Shown: positions 1 to 5,038 of the stretch, piece after piece | Numbering within the stretch: position 1 is the first letter of the stretch | How the letters are laid out: each line of letters opens with the position of its first letter | Notes under the pieces: generated by a model | What the model was told of the DNA's origin: nothing | Database searches by the model: none | Seen by the model: the letters and a program-made list of their open reading frames with translations, nothing else | Assembly: GCA_003645915.1 (NCBI GenBank) | Contig: QNDG01000169.1 | Location: 1-5,038 of the forward strand | Direction of reading: 5' to 3' | From: Candidatus Zhuqueibacterota bacterium | Lineage (GTDB): Bacteria; Zhuqueibacterota; QNDG01 | Length of the DNA stretch: 5,038 nucleotides | Translations under genes and position numbers: made by a program

Positions 1-791
1 CGCAGATATCCTGAAAAGAAAATAGGTGTTGATACAATCATAGTTGCTTTTTCTTCCCGGATAATTGTTGGTATTGTTTTGTAATCCAGAGGATTTGCAT
101 ATGTAACTGCTGTGGCGCCGAGAGTAAGAGGGAGCCAGAAATCAATTGTATGTCCGAAAACATGAAAAAGAGGCAGAATTGATAAAATTACATCTTCGGA
201 TGTAAGTTTAAATACTTCAACAGCATCGTTAACATTTGATCCAATGTTTGTGTGTGTCAATTGAACAGCTTTTGGTTCTTTTTCACTGCCCGATGTAAAC
301 AGAATAACAACATTTTCATCAGGATCAGCAGGGAATGATTTTTTCAGAACACCAAGAGGCATTTTGGATTTCAGAGCTGCTGATAATTTTAACGGAAGAG
401 ATATCTCTTTCATTAAATCTTCAAGCATGACCATTCCGGGAACAACAGGACATTTTATTTTATCAAGAAGCGCTTTAGATGTAATTATTGTTTTAAAACC
501 GATCTTATTCTGTGCATAAGTACAATTTTGCTCTGCTCCTGTTGAGTAATTAATCATTACAGGTACTTTGCGTGCCATTAAACTTGCAATTACAGAAAGA
601 AAGCATCCTGCAGAAGTAGGTACCATAATTCCGATATAGTCGTTCTCATACCTCTTTATCAGCTTTGATAAGATTATGGATGCGATCAATGTTTTAGAGT
701 AGGTGAGTTTACTTCCTGTTGTACGGTCAATTATTGCAAATTTTTTCGGATTTCTTTTTGCTGCCTTGATAAATTGATGATGTAAAATCAC
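1..791 (-). CDS. Aas-like acyl-activating AMP ligase, N-terminal part (runs off left edge)
   Basis: The 263 visible residues are the first half of an ANL-superfamily AMP ligase, which activates a carboxylic acid as acyl-AMP and passes it to a carrier protein or CoA. The ATP-binding A3 loop is FTSGSEKEPK (165-174). It is followed by LPLFHVFGH (206-214), NPLDYKTIP (233-241) and VSTPIFF (253-259). This order and wording resemble the ligase half of E. coli Aas (acyl-ACP synthetase/2-acylglycerophosphoethanolamine acyltransferase) as I remember it. Unlike E. coli Aas, no acyltransferase domain precedes the ligase, so this is a stand-alone enzyme or is fused differently beyond the edge. The start is GTG at 791-789: an in-frame TAA lies at 809-807, a strong GGGAGGG site lies 7 bases upstream, and no ATG is better placed. 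It follows the transglutaminase gene by 30 bases with no terminator, so cotranscription is likely. The class is secure; the substrate (fatty acid, aryl acid, ACP or CoA) is not known. Confidence 0.88.
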   Translation of the reverse strand, partial: MILHHQFIKAAKRNPKKFAIIDRTTGSKLTYSKTLIASIILSKLIKRYENDYIGIMVPTSAGCFLSVIASLMARKVPVMINYSTGAEQNCTYAQNKIGFKTIITSKALLDKIKCPVVPGMVMLEDLMKEISLPLKLSAALKSKMPLGVLKKSFPADPDENVVILFTSGSEKEPKAVQLTHTNIGSNVNDAVEVFKLTSEDVILSILPLFHVFGHTIDFWLPLTLGATAVTYANPLDYKTIPTIIREEKATMIVSTPIFFSGYL

Positions 792-798
792 GTCTTGT

Positions 799-805
799 CC
801 CTCCC
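799..805 (-). promoter_or_regulatory. Shine-Dalgarno site deciding a GTG start
   Basis: The minus strand reads GGGAGGG, ending 7 bases before the GTG at 791-789. It is the strongest ribosome-binding site in the window. With the in-frame TAA at 809-807, it fixes the start of the AMP ligase gene. Confidence 0.8.
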
Positions 806-821
806 TTTAATTATAAATGTT

Positions 822-1442
822 TTACGATATATCCGAATAAGTTTTTTTCATTAATTTAATAAACGGCTCTGCAACAATATCGGAGCATAATCCTCTGAAT
901 TTTAAATACTCAATATGATCGTTTCCGCTTTTATCTTTACGCGGCATAAAACAGTGATTGTCAGGAGAAAAATCGGTTACAGGTCTGTTTTCAGAATTGC
1001 ACAGAGTGCTGTCAAGAGTAGGATCAATAAAGAACCACTTACTGTTTGTATAGCAAGCAGTAATTCCGTGATATTCAATAAGTCTTCCCATGCCTGAGGA
1101 GTATTTCATAAAGTGGTCAAAAATAGTAAAAAAAGCAATACCTGACGGGATATTCATACTTCTTAAAAGAGCAGTTAACAGTATTGCCTTTTGAGTGCAG
1201 AATCCCACCCTCTTTTTTAAAATTATGGATGCTTTCAGATCTTCCGGGTTGTCAGTAATTCTAAAAACGTATCTTATCCGGTCTCTTATAAAATAAAACA
1301 GTTTTTCAATTTTCCGGATATCTGTTTTTTTGTGCAGGCAGATCTTTTCTGCAGTTTCAATAATTAACTCTGAATCGCTGTTAATCAGGCTTGTAGGTTT
1401 TAAAAAGTCTGATGGATCGTATTTGTTTTTTACTTTAAACAT
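822..1442 (-). CDS. Transglutaminase-like (papain-fold) protein
   Basis: This 206-residue protein has the transglutaminase-like core (PF01841 type). Seen directly: VGFCTQKAILLTALLRS (79-95) with the candidate nucleophile Cys82, EYHGITACY (123-131) with His125, and KWFFIDPTLD (135-144) with Asp140. The Cys-His-Asp triad is complete and correctly ordered, so the fold is probably catalytic. There is no signal peptide or membrane segment, so a cytoplasmic location is predicted. Family members act as proteases, amidases or acyl transferases; one homologue, AdmF of andrimid synthesis, forms an amide bond between carrier-bound acyl groups. The start ATG overlaps the stop of the TPR gene as TAATG and has AAAGGA 8 bases upstream, so translation is probably coupled. 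The AMP ligase follows 30 bases later. The fold is confident. A role in processing the ligase's acyl product is only inferred from the neighbour; a peptidase role is equally open. Confidence 0.85.
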   Translation of the reverse strand: MFKVKNKYDPSDFLKPTSLINSDSELIIETAEKICLHKKTDIRKIEKLFYFIRDRIRYVFRITDNPEDLKASIILKKRVGFCTQKAILLTALLRSMNIPSGIAFFTIFDHFMKYSSGMGRLIEYHGITACYTNSKWFFIDPTLDSTLCNSENRPVTDFSPDNHCFMPRKDKSGNDHIEYLKFRGLCSDIVAEPFIKLMKKTYSDIS

Positions 1443-2473
1443 TAACCTGATCCTTTGCAGCGCTTAATATATTCTTTTGCCTGTTTTTTATGTTTTTTAA
1501 TTCTTTTTTCAATCTTTTTGTCAGGATTAAGTTTCAATATAAGATTTGCCTGTTCAACACACAAATCGTATAATCTGAGTCCGAAAAAAGACAACATTAG
1601 TTTACGTCTGATTTCCGCTTCATTGTAGCCGTAATTGGGAGTAGTTGTTTTTATATCTTCAAGCAGTTTTTGATAAACAAAAACCGCTCCCTTGTAATCT
1701 TTTAACATAAAAAGACAATCTGCATATCCCCACAGAAAAAATCTGCTCTCAGGGTATTTCCTCAAACCTCTTCTGAAAAGCATCAGAGACTGAAAAAAGT
1801 TTTTTCTGTCATATTCAATCCATGCAAGGCTGTTTATGCCGATCCATTTTGAAAATGTCCCTTTTTGTACGGCAAGTCTGAGCTTTTTAACACCTTCCTT
1901 TCTGTTGTCCTTTATCCACGGAAGCCATTTTAGATATTTATACAATCTTCCTGACCAGTATTCATAACTTCCAAGACCGAGATACGCATCGTACAGAGTG
2001 GAATCAATTTGCAGCGCCTGTTTTAAATGAGCGATTCCGTTTTTTGCGCTGATAAATCCGCTTATCAGGCTTCCGGATTTTGCCTGAAACATTCCTTTAT
2101 AAAGATATGTAGTGCCAAGGTAAAAATGCGTCCACGAATCATTTTCATCTATCTGTACCTGTAATTCTCCCACATGTACTGCTTTGTCAATGAGCGAGTA
2201 AAATTCATCTTTCCGGGAATCCGATTCATAGTCCATCATTTCAGACTGCAGCGTTGCTGCAAGATAAAAGTAACCTACAATATGCTCAGGTTTTTTTTCT
2301 TTGAGAATGTTAAAAGTAACCATTGCCGAATCAAATTCGCAGCGAAGAGTCTGATCTATTCCGGTTGTGATAAGAGAATCAATTCTGTCAGAGAAGGGAC
2401 TTTGGGTAAAAGATTGTACAGGTACAAAAAAGAGAATAAAAGTAAGAGTCAGGTTTCTGAAAGAGTTTATCAT
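1442..2473 (-). CDS. Exported tetratricopeptide-repeat (TPR) protein
   Basis: The 343-residue protein begins with a signal peptide: a short polar start with Arg6, a hydrophobic core LTLTFILFFVPV (8-19) and a possible signal peptidase I site near VQS (19-21). There is no lipobox cysteine, so a soluble periplasmic protein is predicted. The rest is helical with TPR-like pairs at about 33-75, 113-160, 163-200, 212-245, 246-278 and 286-318, ending in a Lys-rich tail (319-340). The clearest repeat cores are YLGLGSYEYWSGRL (164-177) and FLWGYADCLFMLKDYKGAV (246-264). TPRs are protein-binding scaffolds and no enzymatic motif is seen. The ATG is preceded by an AT-rich run with no clear Shine-Dalgarno site. 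It is the first gene of a tight trio with the transglutaminase-like gene and the AMP ligase, so it may organise the envelope side of that pathway. The family class is confident; its partner is unknown. Confidence 0.85.
   Translation of the reverse strand: MINSFRNLTLTFILFFVPVQSFTQSPFSDRIDSLITTGIDQTLRCEFDSAMVTFNILKEKKPEHIVGYFYLAATLQSEMMDYESDSRKDEFYSLIDKAVHVGELQVQIDENDSWTHFYLGTTYLYKGMFQAKSGSLISGFISAKNGIAHLKQALQIDSTLYDAYLGLGSYEYWSGRLYKYLKWLPWIKDNRKEGVKKLRLAVQKGTFSKWIGINSLAWIEYDRKNFFQSLMLFRRGLRKYPESRFFLWGYADCLFMLKDYKGAVFVYQKLLEDIKTTTPNYGYNEAEIRRKLMLSFFGLRLYDLCVEQANLILKLNPDKKIEKRIKKHKKQAKEYIKRCKGSG
1451..1456 (-). promoter_or_regulatory. Shine-Dalgarno site inside the end of the TPR gene
   Basis: AAAGGA on the minus strand lies 8 bases before the ATG of the transglutaminase-like gene, inside the last codons of the TPR gene. 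Together with the TAATG overlap, it indicates coupled translation of the two genes. Confidence 0.65.
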
Positions 2474-2593
2474 AAAAAAATATCCGGCAGAAAGACTTGA
2501 CAGTCATTCCAAACATGTTTTAAGTTAATTTTTTTCCAAATATAGTAATAAAAAAATCTGTGGTTTGTTTTCCGGAGTTAATGTACAAATTAA
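2474..2593 (-). other. AT-rich leader upstream of the TPR gene
   Basis: About 120 bases lie between the pseudogene remnant and the TPR start. They hold A and T runs, no open frame with coding character and no convincing hairpin followed by a T-run. The promoter of the TPR-transglutaminase-ligase trio most likely lies here or in the adjoining remnant. Confidence 0.5.
2537..2544 (-). promoter_or_regulatory. Possible -10/-7 promoter element for the trio
   Basis: The minus strand reads TATATTTG, an exact fit to TAnnTTTG, the -7 element of Bacteroidetes promoters, about 65 bases before the TPR ATG. No matching -33 TTTG is seen at the usual distance, and such a match is easily found by chance in AT-rich DNA. 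It would apply only if the host is a Bacteroidetes relative. Confidence 0.22.
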
Positions 2594-2937
2594 TATTAAA
2601 ATATGCAAGTGTAGAAATTTTTATGCTTATTTTAATGACATAAGGCAATATTTATTAATCAGACAGTTTTACAGATTTTTATCTTACTCATTCGGCATTG
2701 CCTTTTTGCACAAAGAAAAATTATACTTTACAGAATCATCATGAGAAAATTTTTCAGAGAGTCTGTAATATCAGCAGTTATATTCTTTCCCGATAGGGAA
2801 AAGTTACAAGTTACAGATACCTGCTTATCTTTGAGATGTGAGTGTCCACCAGTATAGCCAGCATTGAAACAGGGATTTCACGATATCGAGGTGATTTTTT
2901 CGTACTCTCCAGCGAAGGGAACAACCTCTGCGTGCTG
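2594..2937 (-). pseudogene. Decayed partial copy of the DUF2400/TIGR02757 gene (3' part)
   Basis: This stretch repeats the 3' part of the adjacent gene in the same orientation. The clear block 2690..2918 aligns with 3034..3274 at roughly three quarters identity by eye, with 22 identical bases (2829-2850 against 3175-3196) over the VDTH codons. Translation gives recognisable pieces in shifting frames: RWRVRKNHLD (parent RWMVRKDHLD, 187-196); then, after a net 10-base deletion, EIPVSMLAILVDTH and ISKISRYL ending in TAA at 2813-2811; then NITADITDSLK (parent NMAVDITNSLK); then, after a 1-base deletion, SHDDSVKYNFSLCK (parent SPEDPVKYDFALCR). Weaker similarity, including a surviving C-x5-C, runs on to about 2600, where the parent's end would map. 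There is no intact frame, so it cannot encode the protein. The upstream boundary abuts the parent's stop codon; the downstream boundary is approximate. Confidence 0.88.
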
Positions 2938-3828
2938 TTATGTATTCGTTTTTGTAAAATTTTCCCGTACAACGCATATGTCTTTTATAGGGCATAAACT
3001 GCATATATCGGGATCTTTTCCGTTAGTGCATTTATTCAGCATTCCTACTCTGCATAAAGCAAAATCATACTTTACAGGATCCTCCGGAGAAAATATTTTA
3101 AGAGAATTTGTAATATCAACAGCCATATTCCATCCCGGGGAGGAGAGGGATGTAAGCCCAAGATATCTGCTTACCTTTGAGATGTGAGTGTCCACCGGGA
3201 TAATCAGCATTGAGGCAGGTATTTCATCCCACAAACCAAAGTCAAGATGATCTTTTCGTACCATCCAGCGAAGAAACATGTTCATTCTTTTGCATGCGCT
3301 TTTCTTTTCCGGATCCGTTAAAAAATGTCCCGCTCCTTTTCCTGCAGGAGGCGCGTGTTTGTAAAACGGTGCTGCATCGAGGGCTCTTATTCTTTTTACA
3401 AAACCTGAAAGAGAATGCCCGATGTCGGGGTCTTTTTCGTTGAACCGAACCAGAAAAAAATCTTTAATTGAACCGTTTTTCCGGATCATCTGCGCTGTCC
3501 ATGATACCAGCAGAGAGATATCTTCAGGTTTGTAAAAACGGTACGAGATGTTACGGAATTTATCAGGTTCTTTTTCAGGATAATAATCAGAAAGAAAATG
3601 ATACGGTGATTTCCCCATTACAGACAGTACGGATCGTACTGTTTTTTTTATTGCTTTCACATTCCCGAGGGAAAGCATTGCAGTAATAAATCCTGCAGCT
3701 TCCCTGTCTCTCTCATTTTTGTACTCTTTTACAATTGAAAGAGGGTCTGTTTCAAGAAATGAATGGTCATATGTATTGTAAAGATTATCAAGAAGATTTT
3801 TCAGTTTGTCAATATTTTTATTAAGCAT
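2938..3828 (-). CDS. DUF2400/TIGR02757 family protein with likely [4Fe-4S] cluster
   Basis: The 296-residue protein carries the hallmarks I associate with TIGR02757/DUF2400, a family without an assigned function: an N-terminal helical part with DREAAGFITAMLSLGNVKAI (41-60), the block KRMNMFLRWMVRKDHLDFGLW (180-200), and PVDTHISKVSRYLGL (211-225). The VDTH motif resembles the catalytic-Asp segment of endonuclease III-type HhH-GPD glycosylases (Asp213 would be the equivalent). The C-terminal cysteines 267, 276, 279 and 285 have spacing C-x8-C-x2-C-x5-C, close to the endonuclease III cluster (C-x6-C-x2-C-x5-C). The helix-hairpin-helix lysine segment (LPGVGxKTA) of true glycosylases is not seen. 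A nucleic-acid role is therefore a structural inference, not an assignment. The ATG at 3828 lies 2 bases after the deacetylase stop, with no clear Shine-Dalgarno site, so coupling is likely. A decayed copy of its 3' part follows directly downstream. Confidence 0.87.
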   Translation of the reverse strand: MLNKNIDKLKNLLDNLYNTYDHSFLETDPLSIVKEYKNERDREAAGFITAMLSLGNVKAIKKTVRSVLSVMGKSPYHFLSDYYPEKEPDKFRNISYRFYKPEDISLLVSWTAQMIRKNGSIKDFFLVRFNEKDPDIGHSLSGFVKRIRALDAAPFYKHAPPAGKGAGHFLTDPEKKSACKRMNMFLRWMVRKDHLDFGLWDEIPASMLIIPVDTHISKVSRYLGLTSLSSPGWNMAVDITNSLKIFSPEDPVKYDFALCRVGMLNKCTNGKDPDICSLCPIKDICVVRENFTKTNT

Positions 3829-3830
3829 AA

Positions 3831-5038
3831 TTATTGATCAATAACAGAAGAGTATGTCTGTCCCATTAACTGGGTAATTGTAACAGGCGTGTAACCACGG
3901 TCAGTTAATCCCTTTATCATTCGGCCAAGTTTTTTATGGGGGAAGTCATCTTTTCTGTTGGTTCCGAGATGCATCAGAATAATAATTCCGCTGGCACCGT
4001 ATTTTGTACCTTTGCCAAAGTTAATAACTTTCTCACAAATCTCATTGGCAGTATGATAAATTGCAGAGTTTTTATCTTCAACCCAGTCCATTGTATCAAG
4101 AGTGTATTTCCAGCCCCTGCCTCTTGTCCAGCCAACATGTCTGTATCCGGCTTGTGCTGCCCAGAGAAGGATCTGATGATTGAATTCTCCGTAAGGCGCA
4201 CGCCATATACGTGCCATATGCCTTCCTGTGAGATTAAAAAACAGGGAATCTGTTACTGAAAGCTCCAGCCGGATCCTTTTTTTGGTGATTTCAGATAGAG
4301 TGTCGTGTCTTCTGTTTGTTGCAAATGTTGTTAAATGCGGGTGAGTAAGAGTATGATTGCCCACTTCATGTCCGCTTTTAACAATTTTCAGTACTGTTTT
4401 CGGATATTTTTTGATAAATCTTCCTGTAAGAAAGAATGTGGCTTTAATATTATATTGCTGAAGAGTTCTTAAAATGTCACCTGCTGCATTGTCTTCAGCG
4501 CCTGCATCAAAGGTAAATGCAACAGCCTTTTTATCAAGAGGGCCTCTGTTAAAGTCAGATGCAAGATACGAGACAGAAGGAGGTGCGTATGTTAATGTAA
4601 TTGTCTCAAGGTTCGATATTTTACCGTCAGAAGAAATTGCTCTGATGTCAAGCTTATTGACACCTCTGCGCAGTTTTACGTTTTTAAACTCAAAAGTGCC
4701 GGTTTTAACAAGTTTTACGTCAACAATATCATTATTTTTAAGCAGGCTTATAATACGCCCTTTTTCAGCTTTACCCTGAACAGTAATTGTGTTTGTAAGC
4801 ACCATGCCGTCTTTGTTAGGTTCAAATATTTCAGGAGCCGGAATTTGTACTGAATCTGCTGCGGATGTAAGCTTCAATTTTTTATCTATCAGCAAGTTGA
4901 ATCTTTTGTTCAGATTAAAGATAAAAAAGATTGAGCCCGACAGAAGTAATAATAGTATAATTTCAATAAAAACATGCCTTAACGAGCCATCTTTTTTTCT
5001 CAGAGGAAAGGTAATTACAGACCAGAAAGTGCTGAAAA
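3831..5038 (-). CDS. Membrane-anchored polysaccharide deacetylase (NodB domain), start beyond right edge
   Basis: The frame is open from the right edge to TAA at 3833-3831, giving 401 visible residues (residue 1 = codon 5036-5034). There is no ATG or GTG in the first part; a TTG at 4895 falls after the membrane segment and is an unlikely start. A basic stretch RKKDGSLR (13-20) precedes a hydrophobic segment (22-40), predicting a type II membrane protein with its bulk in the periplasm. An Ig-like beta domain follows (about 71-151, ITVQGKAEKGRI and GVNKLDIRA), then the NodB deacetylase domain (about 168-365). Its motifs are TFDAGAED (174-182, catalytic-base candidate Asp177), HTLTH (228-232, metal ligands), RAPYG (279-283), DTMDW (314-318) and ILMHLG (353-358, His356). 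The second Asp of the usual TFDDG is Ala178. Such enzymes remove N- or O-acetyl groups from cell-wall or exported polysaccharides; the substrate here is unknown. The DUF2400 gene follows 2 bases after the stop. Confidence 0.9.
   Translation of the reverse strand, partial: FSTFWSVITFPLRKKDGSLRHVFIEIILLLLLSGSIFFIFNLNKRFNLLIDKKLKLTSAADSVQIPAPEIFEPNKDGMVLTNTITVQGKAEKGRIISLLKNNDIVDVKLVKTGTFEFKNVKLRRGVNKLDIRAISSDGKISNLETITLTYAPPSVSYLASDFNRGPLDKKAVAFTFDAGAEDNAAGDILRTLQQYNIKATFFLTGRFIKKYPKTVLKIVKSGHEVGNHTLTHPHLTTFATNRRHDTLSEITKKRIRLELSVTDSLFFNLTGRHMARIWRAPYGEFNHQILLWAAQAGYRHVGWTRGRGWKYTLDTMDWVEDKNSAIYHTANEICEKVINFGKGTKYGASGIIILMHLGTNRKDDFPHKKLGRMIKGLTDRGYTPVTITQLMGQTYSSVIDQ

Noticed and set aside
2174..2500. 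Plus-strand open frame opposite the TPR gene start
   Set aside because: The low-complexity, Lys- and Phe-rich translation is the shadow of the TPR gene and its AT-rich leader.
2600..2690. Small RNA or riboswitch in the gene gap
   Set aside because: Weak protein-level similarity to the DUF2400 C-terminus, including a C-x5-C spacing, explains the stretch better; no conserved RNA fold was recognised.
2785..2803. Inverted repeat TTTCCC-GATA-GGGAAA as a terminator or operator
   Set aside because: The 6-base stem is not followed by a T-run on either strand, and it lies inside the decayed gene copy where the parent has no such repeat; chance is sufficient.
2864..3187. Plus-strand open frame of 107 codons across the remnant and the DUF2400 3' end
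   Set aside because: It lies antisense to the DUF2400 gene and its decayed copy, shows no recognisable protein features and exists because of the reverse strand's composition.
3936..4259. Open frames on both strands overlapping the deacetylase gene
   Set aside because: The deacetylase frame here carries the conserved RAPYG and DTMDW motifs; the other frames have no family features.
4893..4895. TTG as the start codon of the deacetylase
   Set aside because: There is no ribosome-binding site, and the open frame upstream encodes a basic stretch and a membrane anchor typical of these enzymes.

Overview
The window is AT-rich chromosomal DNA. All recognisable genes lie on the minus strand, so they are read from the right edge to the left edge. 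No RNA gene, insertion sequence, CRISPR array or phage gene was seen. The gene types (Aas-like acyl-activating enzyme, exported TPR protein, DUF2400/TIGR02757 protein, membrane-anchored NodB deacetylase) suggest a Gram-negative bacterium, perhaps of the Bacteroidetes/Chlorobi/FCB or spirochaete kind. This is an impression from gene content and cannot be settled from the sequence alone.

In transcription order, the layout starts with a polysaccharide deacetylase (3831..5038). Its start lies beyond the right edge: the frame stays open to the edge and encodes a membrane anchor and an Ig-like domain before the NodB domain. Two bases after its stop comes a DUF2400/TIGR02757 protein with a glycosylase-like VDTH motif and four C-terminal cysteines of the kind that hold an iron-sulfur cluster (2938..3828). 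A 464-base stretch without an intact gene follows. About 340 bases of it are a decayed second copy of the 3' part of the DUF2400 gene, and the last 120 bases are the AT-rich leader of the next gene.

Then come three tightly packed genes: an exported TPR protein (1442..2473), a transglutaminase-fold protein whose ATG overlaps the TPR stop as TAATG (822..1442), and, 30 bases on, an Aas-like acyl-activating AMP ligase starting at GTG (1..791, running off the left edge).

The right-hand pair looks like an envelope gene cotranscribed with a possible nucleic-acid-related protein. The left-hand trio looks like an operon joining acyl activation, a Cys-His-Asp transglutaminase fold and a periplasmic TPR protein, possibly for lipid or amide chemistry; that role is inference. 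The most concrete unusual feature is the pseudogene remnant at about 2594..2937. Its pattern of mostly conservative codon changes hints that it comes from a diverged homologue rather than a very recent tandem duplication.
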